This document shows, one piece after another, positions 9,724 to 20,118 of a stretch of 64,000 nt of DNA. Within the stretch, counting starts at the first letter, position 1, and each line of letters starts with the position of its first letter. Under the pieces are notes generated by a model. The model was not told where the DNA came from. It did no database searches and worked only from the letters and a program-made list of their open reading frames with translations. The stretch is from Woeseiaceae bacterium (GTDB lineage Bacteria; Pseudomonadota; Gammaproteobacteria; Steroidobacterales; Woeseiaceae). The stretch is from contig JAJFKT010000012.1 of assembly GCA_021773075.1 (NCBI GenBank), forward strand, positions 248,001-312,000, written 5' to 3'. The position numbers were made by a program, and so were the translations under genes.

Positions 9724-10974
9724 ATGAATAACAAGATATGGACAAAACTCATGGACGACGTTTTAAGAATCATGTCTCGCTTTGCATTGGCAGGACTGCT
9801 TGCAGCAGCACTTGTAGCACCGGCGAATGCGGGCGACAGTGAAAAGGCAAAACGCATTCACGACCGTTTGGCCGGCGTTCCCCCGACAGCTATTGTGCTG
9901 CAGGAAATGGAAGATGCTCTCGCTGGCACCAATCCGGAGTGTTCGAATTTCACTCTGTCTGGTATCGACAATGGTGCGGAATGTGCGGCCTATATAGCAA
10001 TGAAGAATAAGGACTTCTACAACGTGACGTTGAAGAATTTCGCGGCTACCTGGACCAACCGTGACCAGTCAGTTTTTGTTCCTTTAAATGACTATATCGC
10101 CACAGTCATTGGCATGGTCCGCGACGACGAGCCGTTTAACGAGCTGTTGTCCCGCGACATTACTTACGTTGGTCGCCCGGGTGTTGTCTCAACAGCACCA
10201 TCAGGGAGCAACAACGATCACTATCAGCAACTTGAAGACAACAATGTAAACCTGCGCGACGAGCTACAGTTTAGTCTGCAGTCTCAGGTTAACAATCTGC
10301 CAGCGAATGCGACCGCCGGCGTGTTGACGTCACGAGCGGCATCCGAGTCGTTCTTTGTCGCCGGCACGAACCGCGCGATGTTCCGATTCACCATGCTGAA
10401 TCATTTCTGCAACGATATGGAGCAACTGCACGATCCGGCATTAACGCCCGATCGCATCCGCCAGGATGTAAGCCGCAGCCCGGGTGGCGACAGCCGCCTG
10501 TTCCTGAATAACTGCATCGGCTGCCATACGGGCATGGACCCTATGACGCAGGCGTTCGCTTACTACAATTACGACGAGAACACGGGTGCTCTGCAATATA
10601 CCGACGGTGTAGTTCAAGCGAAGTATTTCAACAACGATCTGAATTTCCCGCAGGGCTACAGAACGCCGGATGATCATTGGGATAACTACTGGCGTAGCGG
10701 TCAGAATGCCTATCTTGGCTTCGATAATGCGCTCCCGGGTTCCGGAGACGGTGCAAAGTCTCTCGGCGCTGAGCTCGGCAATAGCGACGCATTTGCCGTT
10801 TGTCAGGTAAAGAAAGTATTCAAGGCGGTTTGTCTTCGCGATCCCGACATCGGCGATCTGGTCGACGCGGGCGACAGTAACGCGGTTAGCCGAATTACAA
10901 ACACATTCAAGACCACCGGATATCGGTTGAAGCAGGTTTTCGCCGATACCGCTGTTCACTGCATGGGCCAGTAG
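9724..10974 (+). CDS. Secreted cytochrome-c-like protein with one CXXCH
   Basis: Signal peptide MSRFALAGLLAAALVAPANAG; CIGCHTGMDPMTQAFAYYNYD motif; ORF extended to 9583 in track but ATG at 9724 precedes the signal peptide. Confidence 0.65.
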   Translation: MNNKIWTKLMDDVLRIMSRFALAGLLAAALVAPANAGDSEKAKRIHDRLAGVPPTAIVLQEMEDALAGTNPECSNFTLSGIDNGAECAAYIAMKNKDFYNVTLKNFAATWTNRDQSVFVPLNDYIATVIGMVRDDEPFNELLSRDITYVGRPGVVSTAPSGSNNDHYQQLEDNNVNLRDELQFSLQSQVNNLPANATAGVLTSRAASESFFVAGTNRAMFRFTMLNHFCNDMEQLHDPALTPDRIRQDVSRSPGGDSRLFLNNCIGCHTGMDPMTQAFAYYNYDENTGALQYTDGVVQAKYFNNDLNFPQGYRTPDDHWDNYWRSGQNAYLGFDNALPGSGDGAKSLGAELGNSDAFAVCQVKKVFKAVCLRDPDIGDLVDAGDSNAVSRITNTFKTTGYRLKQVFADTAVHCMGQ

Positions 10975-10980
10975 GGAGAC

Positions 10981-13626
10981 ATGATAATGAATAAAGCAAT
11001 CGGAATTGCTGCCCGGGCCCAAGACTTGGGATCACTGCGCACTCTTGCTGTGGCAGTATTTGCCAGCACGCTTCTCGCCGCTTGTGGCGGGGGTGCTGCA
11101 ACAACTGACAACCCTCAATCGCAGGCACCCGGTAACGGCAACGATTCAGCGTATACCGGACCCGCCGCAGAAACACCGGAAATCCTCAAGTTTCAACAGG
11201 AGTTCTGGTCGAATGCCAAGACCAGCAATCGATGCGGCAGCTGCCATAACGAGACTGTCGGCCAGCTGCCGATGTTCGTCCGCAATGACAATGTCAACGA
11301 GGCCTATGCTGCTGCGATCACCGTTGTCGATCAGGGTCAGCCTGGCTTGTCGCGGGTAGTTGAAAAGGTCGGCTCTATGACTGAACGGCATAACTGCTGG
11401 GTCGAAGATCCCGGTGTGTGTGGCACGATCATGACGACCTGGATTGAAAACTGGGTGGGCGACACGGCCGGTGGTGGGCGTGACATCGTCCTAACGCCGC
11501 CGCAATCTCAAAACCCCGCAGACAGCAAGAACTTTCCGGCGACTTCCGATTCGTTCCAGCAATTGGTCTACACGCCGATCCTCGAGCGTTACTGCCAGGG
11601 CTGCCACAGCTCCGAGTCTGCAACCGCACAGCAACCCTATTTTGCCGATCCTGATATAGACGGTGCCTATGAGGCGGCCAAGTCAAAAATTAACCTCGAC
11701 TCGCCAGTCGATTCTCGCTTCGTCATCAAGGTAAGTTCGAATCCCGCGAGATCAGGTGAGTCGCACAACTGCTGGAACAATGATTGCGTAACTGCCGAGG
11801 CAGAAATGCTCGCGGCCTTAACCGCATTTGCCAATGGCATTAGTGCGACGGTGGTCGATCCTAACTTGCTCACCAGTAAGGCGATTCGTCTTATTGACGG
11901 TACATTGGCTTCCGGCGGCAATCGCTACGAAGACGCGCAGATTGCACTCTGGGAATTCCAGACCGGAAACGGCTTGACAGCCTTCGACACCAGTGGCGTC
12001 GATCCCGCGATAGATCTGAATTTCTCTGGCGATGTCAGTTGGTTTGGCGGTTGGGGCATCAGTATTGGTGCGAACGCCGCGCAAGGCCCGGGTAAAGCCC
12101 AGGCCTCGACTATTGCCAGTTCCAAGCTGCATGAGGTACTGCAGGAATCGGGCGAGTTCTCAGTTGAGGCATGGGTCGTTCCGGCCAACGTAACCCAGGA
12201 AATGGCGCAGATCATCAGCTATTCAGCAGGTCCGACGGCGCGCAACTTTGCTGTGCAGCAAACCTTGTACGATTACGACTTCCTGTTGCGGCACAATGCA
12301 GTTGACGGCAACGGCGCACCACTGATGGGACTGGACGGAGACCCCGCGCATTCCACACCATCAATGGATGAGATTTTGCAGGCTACCTTGCAGCACGTGG
12401 TTGCAACTTACGACCCGATTAACGGCCGAAGCATTTACGTTAATGGCGTACTGGTCACCAACGCGGACCCGATACCGGGTGGTACGCTGATTGACTGGCA
12501 GAACAACTTTGCCGTGATTCTTGGTAACGAAGCATCAAGTGACGGCTTGTGGGAAGGTACGTTCCGCCTGGCCGCAGTTCACCGCCGCGCTTTGACTCTG
12601 GAACAAATCACGCAGAACCTTGACGCAGGCGTCGGCGAGCGTTTCTTCATGCTGTTCGATGTTTCGGAGCGCATTGGCGCGCCGGTAGATACATCGTTCG
12701 TATTGTTCGAAGCACAGCAATTCGACAGCTTTGCATACCTGTTCGACAAGCCACATTTCGTAACACTGGACGGCGTCGACAGGGATGGTGTTGATATCAA
12801 GGGCCTGCATCTGGCGATGAACGGTCAGGAAGTCAACGTGGGCCAGTCGTACGCGAACATGGACGAGACGACCGATTCGACCCTGAACGCCGAACTTGGT
12901 CAGCCGCTGTCCGTTCTTGGGGCGGTCATTCCGCTCGAGAAAGGACCCGAAGACGACCAGTTCTTCCTGACCTTCGACGACATCAACGGCACCGTGTATA
13001 ACCGTCCGGCGAATCCGACCTTGGTTGTTTCACCAACGGATCTTGTCGACGCATCGAGAATTGGTATACGGACCTTCGATGAAATCGATGCGACCTACGC
13101 AGCGGTTCTCGGCGTTGATCGACTGATGGTGTACACGGCGAATGGCGTCACCACTGATCATGTCAATGAGACATTCCAGGAGCTCAGGCAATCACTGCCT
13201 GCCATTGAGGACGTTAATACGTTCCTGTCGTCGCACCAGGTCGCCATCGCTCAGCTCGCGATTCAATATTGCGATGCAGCGATCGGCAGCAACGCAAACC
13301 CGAACCCGAATGCTGAGAGTGTTGTCTGGACATCGTTTGACTTCGATCAAGCCGCGGGCACGGCGTTTAGTGTCGCCAATCGCAGCAATTTCGTCGATCC
13401 TTTGATCGCAAGAGCGGTCGGTCAGGTTCCGAGCTCCGCACAGCTGTTGTCACAACCGACTTATACGAGTGTTTACGACGAGGTTGCAGCGGCCACTTCA
13501 GTTCCGAATGGCCGACCCGACAACCTTATTAAAAGGCTACTCGACGCAAACGCCAGTGACACGCGCGCAATTGCCAAGGGTGTATGTGCCTCCGTACTCG
13601 GAAGCGCGGCCACTCTGGTTCAGTAA
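10981..13626 (+). CDS. LamG-domain, diheme (CXXCH x2) lipoprotein
   Basis: 881 aa; lipobox LLAACGGG; CGSCH (11233-11247) and CQGCH (11593-11607); LamG-like 'EFSVEAWVVPANV...HVVATYDPINGRSIYVNGVLV...AVILGNEASSDGLWEGTFRLAAVHRRAL'. Confidence 0.75.
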   Translation: MIMNKAIGIAARAQDLGSLRTLAVAVFASTLLAACGGGAATTDNPQSQAPGNGNDSAYTGPAAETPEILKFQQEFWSNAKTSNRCGSCHNETVGQLPMFVRNDNVNEAYAAAITVVDQGQPGLSRVVEKVGSMTERHNCWVEDPGVCGTIMTTWIENWVGDTAGGGRDIVLTPPQSQNPADSKNFPATSDSFQQLVYTPILERYCQGCHSSESATAQQPYFADPDIDGAYEAAKSKINLDSPVDSRFVIKVSSNPARSGESHNCWNNDCVTAEAEMLAALTAFANGISATVVDPNLLTSKAIRLIDGTLASGGNRYEDAQIALWEFQTGNGLTAFDTSGVDPAIDLNFSGDVSWFGGWGISIGANAAQGPGKAQASTIASSKLHEVLQESGEFSVEAWVVPANVTQEMAQIISYSAGPTARNFAVQQTLYDYDFLLRHNAVDGNGAPLMGLDGDPAHSTPSMDEILQATLQHVVATYDPINGRSIYVNGVLVTNADPIPGGTLIDWQNNFAVILGNEASSDGLWEGTFRLAAVHRRALTLEQITQNLDAGVGERFFMLFDVSERIGAPVDTSFVLFEAQQFDSFAYLFDKPHFVTLDGVDRDGVDIKGLHLAMNGQEVNVGQSYANMDETTDSTLNAELGQPLSVLGAVIPLEKGPEDDQFFLTFDDINGTVYNRPANPTLVVSPTDLVDASRIGIRTFDEIDATYAAVLGVDRLMVYTANGVTTDHVNETFQELRQSLPAIEDVNTFLSSHQVAIAQLAIQYCDAAIGSNANPNPNAESVVWTSFDFDQAAGTAFSVANRSNFVDPLIARAVGQVPSSAQLLSQPTYTSVYDEVAAATSVPNGRPDNLIKRLLDANASDTRAIAKGVCASVLGSAATLVQ

Positions 13627-13652
13627 CAGACAGGACTTAAAGGAAGAATAAG

Positions 13653-15269
13653 ATGACTAAGAGACGAAATGCACGGCACTGGGATGCGCCGCAGCTTCAT
13701 GGAGATCATCCGCGTCCTGTCACGCGACGTGAATTCGTAGCGCAGGGCTTTATGTCCGGCGCTGCCTACACGGTCGGTGCGGGCGCTTTGAGTATGTTGC
13801 CAGCAAGCGCGCTGGGGGATTTGTCACCAGACATCGACGATCTGCGTCTGAACACCTGTCAAATCACTGACGGTGCGGGCAAGATTCCGTTCATCTGCTT
13901 TGACCTCGCCGGTGGCGCGAACATCTCGAACTCCAATGTATTGGTCGGCCAGTCAGGCGGTCAGAACGACTTCCTGAGCACAGCAGGCTACGACAAAATG
14001 GGACTCCCCGGCGATGCCGTGCCTGGCCTCAATGACGCGAACGGTAATCCTTTTGCGAACTTCGACCTCGGCCTTGGCTTCCATTTTGACAGTGCATTTC
14101 GCCGCGGCATGCTAGCGAGTATGACTCCGGGAACGGAGTTAAACGTGAACGGCGCTGTAATTCCGGCACGTTCGGACAACGATACGGGTAACAACCCGCA
14201 CAATCCGATGTACGGAATTGCACTGGCTGGTGCAAAAGGATCGATCTTGACGCTCACCGGTTCCGAGAATTCGGACTCTGGGGGTAACTCAATGTTACCG
14301 GCCATGCTCTACGATCCGGAATTACGTCCGACCAAAGTTGATCGTCCCAGTGACGTAGTCAATCTGGTCGACACAGGCGATCTTGTGGGGATTCTTTCGA
14401 AAGCAGACGCCACAGCGGTGATGGAGTCTATTTATCGACTCAGTGAGGCCAAGATGGGCCGCGTCAGTACGCAGATTTCCGCCGATGCCGCGATCAAGCA
14501 GGCCGTGAATTGCGGTTACGTAAAGGCCGCGCATATCGCCGAAGCCTTTGGTGGCGTGCCTATTGATCCAGCCCTCGATACCGATATCGTCGCAGATGAT
14601 GGGTCCGCAATCTTCACAACTGCCGAATTTACCGACGGTAGCCGTAGCGCACGCGAGTTCCAGAAAACAGCATCGGTCATGAAGCTGGTTATGAACGGAT
14701 TCGCAGGCGCAGGCTGTGTGGAAATGGGCGGCTACGATTATCATGGCGGTGCCCGAGCCGAAGGTGAGGTCAAAGACTTTCGTGCCGGACGCTGTATGGG
14801 CGCAGTACTTGAGTATGCAGCACGCCTTGGAAAACCGGTGATGATGTACGTTTTCAGTGACGGATCAGTGTCCTCGAACGGCGTTATCGATAATTCTACT
14901 GATGGCCGCGGCAAGGGCGAATGGGCGAGTGACAACTCGTCGACCGCTGCAGCGTTCTTCCTCGTCTACAACCCGACTCGGAGACCGGTACTTCTCGGCG
15001 GCACGCCGGATCAACAGGCGCTGCACCAACAAATTGGTGCGATGGATGCTGGCGGCTCGGTTATGCGCGCGGCAACTCCGATGGCGAACAACGTCAATCT
15101 GCTGGTTAACTCTGTCATCCTGAATTACATGGCACTGCATGGCGAACAGGGCAACTTCGCGAATCTATTGTCGCCGAACTGGAACCATGGCCTCGGCAGC
15201 GGCGGTCAGCTGGATGCCTACACAGCGTTCGAACCGATCGTGAGCGGGACGATCGCTACTCCTGTCTAG
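13653..15269 (+). CDS. Tat-exported DUF1501-like protein
   Basis: 538 aa; TRREFVAQGFMSGAAYTVGAGAL twin-arginine signal; general architecture of DUF1501/sulfatase-like proteins that accompany cytochrome-type proteins. Confidence 0.5.
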   Translation: MTKRRNARHWDAPQLHGDHPRPVTRREFVAQGFMSGAAYTVGAGALSMLPASALGDLSPDIDDLRLNTCQITDGAGKIPFICFDLAGGANISNSNVLVGQSGGQNDFLSTAGYDKMGLPGDAVPGLNDANGNPFANFDLGLGFHFDSAFRRGMLASMTPGTELNVNGAVIPARSDNDTGNNPHNPMYGIALAGAKGSILTLTGSENSDSGGNSMLPAMLYDPELRPTKVDRPSDVVNLVDTGDLVGILSKADATAVMESIYRLSEAKMGRVSTQISADAAIKQAVNCGYVKAAHIAEAFGGVPIDPALDTDIVADDGSAIFTTAEFTDGSRSAREFQKTASVMKLVMNGFAGAGCVEMGGYDYHGGARAEGEVKDFRAGRCMGAVLEYAARLGKPVMMYVFSDGSVSSNGVIDNSTDGRGKGEWASDNSSTAAAFFLVYNPTRRPVLLGGTPDQQALHQQIGAMDAGGSVMRAATPMANNVNLLVNSVILNYMALHGEQGNFANLLSPNWNHGLGSGGQLDAYTAFEPIVSGTIATPV

Positions 15270-15296
15270 CGAGTTTTCGCTTAAGCAAAAATATAC

Positions 15297-15326
15297 GGCC
15301 AGTCGGCGCTTCGACTGGCCGTTTTT
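15297..15326 (+). terminator. Rho-independent terminator of the cytochrome/LamG/DUF1501 operon
   Basis: GGCCAGTCG-gcgctt-CGACTGGCC followed by GTTTTT. Confidence 0.9.
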
Positions 15327-15344
15327 GTTGCATAATCCAAATCC

Positions 15345-16712
15345 ATGACCAATCTCGCCGCCTTTCTCGCCTGTCCGCGCTGTGACAAGACGCCACTTGA
15401 ATCATCCGACGACGCTTTGCATTGCAAAGCCTGCAAAGTCGATTTTCCGATTCTTGAGGGCATGCCATGGTTGTTCTCCGAACCACAGGCAGCTCTTGGC
15501 GAGTGGCGCGGCCGCCTGCAATTTTCCTTACAACAGCTCAGCCATGAAATAGCGGGGCTTGAGAAGGAACTGCAAGGCAGCAACCTGAGGCCGCTTTCCC
15601 AACGTCGCGTCGAACGTTACGCCAAGGCACTCGAGTCACACAGGCGCTCGCTGCAGAAACTCCTGCATCCGCTCGAGATGCAGTCCCTGCAAGGCAACTA
15701 TGAGAGCTATCTCGCGCTGCGAACGCGGCTGCCCTCGGATCAGGGCCTAAATACTTATTATCCGAATATCCACCGCGACTGGGCATGGGGCGAGGAAGAG
15801 AACACGGCCTCACTCAAACAGATTCGCGCAGTGCTGCACGATCATGCAGAACTCGGAGATGTGCTCGTTCTCGGCGCGGGTGCTGGTCGACTGGCCTATG
15901 ACATTCACACGCAGCTCAACTGTACCGCGACGCTGGCGATGGACTTTAATCCATTGCTGATGCTGGTCGCTAAAGCAGTTACGTCCGGCGAGAGCCTAAG
16001 CCTATATGAGTTTCCCATCGCACCGCTTGCGCTCGATGACGACGCCGTTCTCAGAAAACTGGGTGCACCGGATGTCGCGGACGAAAATTTTCACCTGCTT
16101 TTTGGTGATGCGTTGCGCGCACCATTCCCCGAGAAGACGTTCGACACGGTCGTTACACCGTGGCTCATCGACATAATCAGCGAGGACTTGCCGGTCCTGG
16201 CTGCGCGAATAAACAATCTTCTGAAAGACAATGGCCGCTGGGTAAACTTCGGCTCGCTGGCGTTCTCGAGTCCCGAAAGAACACGTTGCTACAGCCCGGA
16301 AGAAACCAAAGCGATCGTCGCGGAGAACGGTTTCTCAGACCCCTATGTCTCGCAGGCAACAATCCCCTACATGAGCTCGCCCGCCAGTCGACATGGCCGG
16401 CAGGAACGTGTGTTTTCATTCTCAGCCTACAAGGAACGTAATGCCGACAAACCGGAACGTCATTCGGCATTGCCCGAGTGGATTGTTACCGGCAAAGATC
16501 CGGTGCCGCTTTCACCGTCGTTCAGGCAGCAGGCCATGACCACGCAGATCTACTCTTTCATCATGTCGCTCATTGACGGCAAACGCTCGATCAAGGACAT
16601 GGCGATCGTGCTTGAAAAGCAGAAACTCATGACGAAAGAAGAAGCCGAACCCGCAATTCGTTCATTCATGACCAAGATGCACGACGATTCAAATCGATCA
16701 TCGAGTTTCTAG
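15345..16712 (+). CDS. Class I SAM-dependent methyltransferase with Trm112-like N-terminal zinc ribbon, N2227/carnosine N-methyltransferase-like
   Basis: CPRC...CKAC N-terminus; VLVLGAGAGRLAYDIH SAM-binding motif; 'NPLLMLVAKAVTSGESLSLYEFPI'. Confidence 0.7.
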   Translation: MTNLAAFLACPRCDKTPLESSDDALHCKACKVDFPILEGMPWLFSEPQAALGEWRGRLQFSLQQLSHEIAGLEKELQGSNLRPLSQRRVERYAKALESHRRSLQKLLHPLEMQSLQGNYESYLALRTRLPSDQGLNTYYPNIHRDWAWGEEENTASLKQIRAVLHDHAELGDVLVLGAGAGRLAYDIHTQLNCTATLAMDFNPLLMLVAKAVTSGESLSLYEFPIAPLALDDDAVLRKLGAPDVADENFHLLFGDALRAPFPEKTFDTVVTPWLIDIISEDLPVLAARINNLLKDNGRWVNFGSLAFSSPERTRCYSPEETKAIVAENGFSDPYVSQATIPYMSSPASRHGRQERVFSFSAYKERNADKPERHSALPEWIVTGKDPVPLSPSFRQQAMTTQIYSFIMSLIDGKRSIKDMAIVLEKQKLMTKEEAEPAIRSFMTKMHDDSNRSSSF

Positions 16713-16741
16713 CCGCCTGTGAAACAATAGTTCGGAGGCTG

Positions 16742-17638
16742 CTAGGCCAGCGACTGGATATAAGCGCCCATTTTGTCGATAGCCTGGCGTGACTCCGGCA
16801 TCTTGCCAACGAACATCTGGAACACGTGCCACATCTCTGGCCACACTTGCAGCTCAACCTCGATCCCCGCAGCAACGCACTGATCTGCAATACGCTCCGA
16901 GTCGCTGAGCAGGATTTCATCGTCGCCGACCTGAATAAACATCGGCGGCAAGCCCTCTATATCAGCGAATACTGGTGATACCAGCGGGAAGCTGCGTTGA
17001 TGCGGTTCGCAATAGTGGTCGGCAACTATTGCCAGGTCCTTCTCACGAAACCAGGGATCTTGCTCAGCACGTGTTTTCATTGACTCTCCACTTCCCGTGA
17101 CATCGAGAAATGGCGACAGTAAGACCGCCGCCGCTGGCAGCGGATCGCCCGCGTCGCGCAGCGCAAGCAGTGTTGCGACTGACAGGCCACCACCCGCTGA
17201 ATCCCCTGCAAAAACAATGTCTTGCGGCTTCAGACCCATCTTGAGCAGGGAGCGATACACAGCGACCGCATCGTCGATCGCCGCCGGAAACTTGTGTTCC
17301 GGTGACAGGCGATACTCAGGCAGAAGTGTAAGAATTCGACCAGCGCGTGCGATATGACTCACCATTTGTCGGTGCATGTCGCAGCCACCGACAATATATC
17401 CACCACCGTGCAAATACAGTAGTAGTTTGCCTTCCATGTGGTCTTTGGGCGTCAGCCACTCCGCATACAGGCCATTGATTTCGTCACGCTCTACACGAAC
17501 ACCGAATGCGGTGATCATCAATCGGCCGAGAAAATCCCAGAGGCGACGGATCTTCTTAAAGTCCACATTGGCAACATCAACGCGCCGTATATATGCACTG
17601 GTGATCCAACGAATAATTTTGGCGCGAATGCTGCTCAT
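16742..17638 (-). CDS. Alpha/beta hydrolase, hormone-sensitive-lipase family
   Basis: HGGGYIVGG oxyanion motif and GDSAGGG nucleophile elbow. Confidence 0.9.
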   Translation of the reverse strand: MSSIRAKIIRWITSAYIRRVDVANVDFKKIRRLWDFLGRLMITAFGVRVERDEINGLYAEWLTPKDHMEGKLLLYLHGGGYIVGGCDMHRQMVSHIARAGRILTLLPEYRLSPEHKFPAAIDDAVAVYRSLLKMGLKPQDIVFAGDSAGGGLSVATLLALRDAGDPLPAAAVLLSPFLDVTGSGESMKTRAEQDPWFREKDLAIVADHYCEPHQRSFPLVSPVFADIEGLPPMFIQVGDDEILLSDSERIADQCVAAGIEVELQVWPEMWHVFQMFVGKMPESRQAIDKMGAYIQSLA

Positions 17639-17677
17639 TAAGGTCTATGATAGCGGCTGAAGTTCAAGAGTACACGA

Positions 17678-18571
17678 GTGATGACTGCACTGCGCACCCC
17701 CGATTCGCGTTTCGAAAATCTGCCTGATTACGATTTTGAACCACATTACCGTGAGATCGACGGGTTGCGTATGCACTATGTTGACGAGGGCCCGAGGGAT
17801 GGCGAAGTCATCCTGTTACTGCACGGTGAGCCGAGCTGGTCCTATCTCTATCGGCACATGATTCCGCCTCTTCGTGATGCCGGGTTTCGCGTCGTAGCAC
17901 CAGATTTGATCGGCTTTGGAAAATCGGATAAGCCCGCCAGCAGAGCCGACTATTCATTTGCCGGCCATGTCGACTGGATGGCGAAATTCATTGTCGATCT
18001 CGCCCTTAACAACATCACTATGTTCTGTCAGGACTGGGGTTCGCTGATCGGCCTGCGTGTTGTGGCGGAATACGAACAGCGCTTCGCCCGTATTGTCCTT
18101 GGCAACGGTGGTTTGCCAACCGGCGACAGAAAGTTGCCCATGGCGTTCAAGGTCTGGCAACAATTCGCTCGTTTTAGTCCGTGGTTTCCCATTGGCAGGA
18201 TCATCCAGCTATGGACGGTTATGGATTTGCCCGACGATGTGGTCGCCGCTTACAACGCACCCTTCCCGGCGGCGAAGTACAAGGCTGCGGCGCGCACCTT
18301 CCCACTCCTCGTCCCAACGCATCCGAATGACCCGGCGAGCGCTGCAAATCGCGCCGCCCTGGCGTTTTTCGAGCAGTGGGAAAAACCGTTTCTGACGGCG
18401 TTTAGCAACCGAGATCCGGTCACCCGAGGCGGTGAAAAAAGCTGGCAGAAATACGTCCCTGGCGCGCAAAATCGGAAACACGTGACGATCAGAAATGCAG
18501 GTCACTTCCTGCAGGAAGACAAGGGGCCGGAGTTGGCCGCAGCCATAATTAAGTTTGTCGCGGAGAGCTAG
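17678..18571 (+). CDS. Haloalkane dehalogenase
   Basis: 297 aa; '[20 protein letters not shown]', nucleophile elbow [10 protein letters not shown] with Asp nucleophile, '[11 protein letters not shown]' catalytic His. Confidence 0.88.
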   Translation: MMTALRTPDSRFENLPDYDFEPHYREIDGLRMHYVDEGPRDGEVILLLHGEPSWSYLYRHMIPPLRDAGFRVVAPDLIGFGKSDKPASRADYSFAGHVDWMAKFIVDLALNNITMFCQDWGSLIGLRVVAEYEQRFARIVLGNGGLPTGDRKLPMAFKVWQQFARFSPWFPIGRIIQLWTVMDLPDDVVAAYNAPFPAAKYKAAARTFPLLVPTHPNDPASAANRAALAFFEQWEKPFLTAFSNRDPVTRGGEKSWQKYVPGAQNRKHVTIRNAGHFLQEDKGPELAAAIIKFVAES

Positions 18572-18891
18572 CGCTCCAGATACTTCAGTTTGTCCGTAAC
18601 CTCACGCCACTCGTCAGCGTCGGCAGGGGCGTCTTTCATCTCCGTAATGACGGGCCAGTCCTGTGACAGATCCTCATTGAGTTTGAGGAAGTGCTCCTGG
18701 CCCTTCGGCAGCTCATCTTCTGAGTAGATAGCCTCAACCGGGCACTCAGGCTCACACAGAGTGCAGTCGATACATTCGTCTGGATCGATAACGAGAAAGT
18801 TGGGGCCCTCGTGAAAACAATCCACAGGGCAAACTTCGACGCAATCAGTCAATTTGCACTTGATACAAGATTCTGTAACGACGAATGTCAT
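18568..18891 (-). CDS. fdxA: 7Fe/Azotobacter-type ferredoxin
   Basis: 107 aa; [18 protein letters not shown] and [16 protein letters not shown] cluster ligands. Confidence 0.93.
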   Translation of the reverse strand: MTFVVTESCIKCKLTDCVEVCPVDCFHEGPNFLVIDPDECIDCTLCEPECPVEAIYSEDELPKGQEHFLKLNEDLSQDWPVITEMKDAPADADEWREVTDKLKYLER

Positions 18892-18968
18892 TTTGCTACC
18901 TCAATTTCCAGAGCGCGTACGCTATGCGATGTCGCGCGGCGAATCAAGCCGTGATTCACGCATACAGG

Positions 18969-20108
18969 TCATGGCTCGCCGACTGACGCTCCAAACGGAT
19001 CGCCTTCGAAATTGCACTGGTCATAACCCGACAGCGCGCGCAGGCGCTCCGCTTCGGAGGATAAGCGTTTCATGGCAGCCGCCTCGCCGAACACGTCCAT
19101 ATTTTGCAGATACTCGCGCAGGACTCTCTCGTCATTTGTCATCAAGTTGAACCACTCAGCATTCGAAGCTGCCGATCCCATGGTTCGACGTATCTCGGTC
19201 TTCTTTAGTTCGAGTTCCTGCAAGCCCCGCGAATCACCACGATTGGCTAGCGCATGGCCTTGGACAGCTGAACCCAGCATTTGCGTCATTATGTCGGAGC
19301 CGTCAACGCGCATGCGTTCTCCTAATTGATCACACAGCTCAAGCCAGACCCCCGTTTGCTCGTCATCGCATTTCCGAGCCAGAGCATTCATTCCCATTGG
19401 CGTCGCCGCGGCGAAACCAATTCCAGTGATAACCCTTTCGGCGAGGGAGAGGTCTGATGTGGCCGCTAAAGCGCGTTCGATCATCATGATCTGCTCGAAA
19501 TAATAGCTATCGAATTTGGGGGCTGAAATTGCCTGCCGCATGGCCTCGATTGCCTGCTCATCATTGCTGTCTTCGAGCCGTAGGCCGACCAGCTGCACCC
19601 ACATCGCGCCGTTCTTGCTATCGGCTCGTATCGCCTCCTGTTCCAGCGCTCCGAAATCACAAGCCAGCTGAGCCCGTTGTCCACAAATGATCAGCGCTGT
19701 CCACGCGCTGAGCGGGCTGTTGGACTCCAAAGCGACTAACTTCTCAAGCTGTGCCAACGCCGCTTGCGGGTCACTCCAGCGGCGCATCAAGGCCGCGGCG
19801 AGAAGGTGTTCAGGATCGCCACTGGCCAGTAAAGAGGACGTGGCTGACTCGACGAGTCGTTTCTGCTCCTCGTTCGTCCGAAGAAATCTGCCAGAATTGT
19901 CGGGACAGTCGATGTCGTTGCTCTCAGCGTTGCTCACACCCTCTTCGCTATCCGCTGCGGATTGCGCCCGCCGCACGACGGCCTCCTGCTCCGCAGCCAC
20001 AATTGAGACCTCTGTGGGTTCAACAGGACTGTCGCGATCATCCGTTCGCAAGAATAGCCAGAGCAGCAGTGCTGCTACCAGCGCCGCCGAGATAGCGACT
20101 GCTTTCAA
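18969..20108 (-). CDS. Hypothetical membrane-anchored protein
   Basis: 379 aa with a single N-terminal TM helix; consistent coding with adjacent minus-strand genes; no family recognised. Confidence 0.6.
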   Translation of the reverse strand: MKAVAISAALVAALLLWLFLRTDDRDSPVEPTEVSIVAAEQEAVVRRAQSAADSEEGVSNAESNDIDCPDNSGRFLRTNEEQKRLVESATSSLLASGDPEHLLAAALMRRWSDPQAALAQLEKLVALESNSPLSAWTALIICGQRAQLACDFGALEQEAIRADSKNGAMWVQLVGLRLEDSNDEQAIEAMRQAISAPKFDSYYFEQIMMIERALAATSDLSLAERVITGIGFAAATPMGMNALARKCDDEQTGVWLELCDQLGERMRVDGSDIMTQMLGSAVQGHALANRGDSRGLQELELKKTEIRRTMGSAASNAEWFNLMTNDERVLREYLQNMDVFGEAAAMKRLSSEAERLRALSGYDQCNFEGDPFGASVGEP

Positions 20109-20118
20109 GAAAGAGCCT

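Noticed and set aside
10441-11022. 193-aa minus-strand ORF antisense to the CXXCH protein
   Set aside because: Opposes a gene with signal peptide and heme motif; composition typical of antisense reading.
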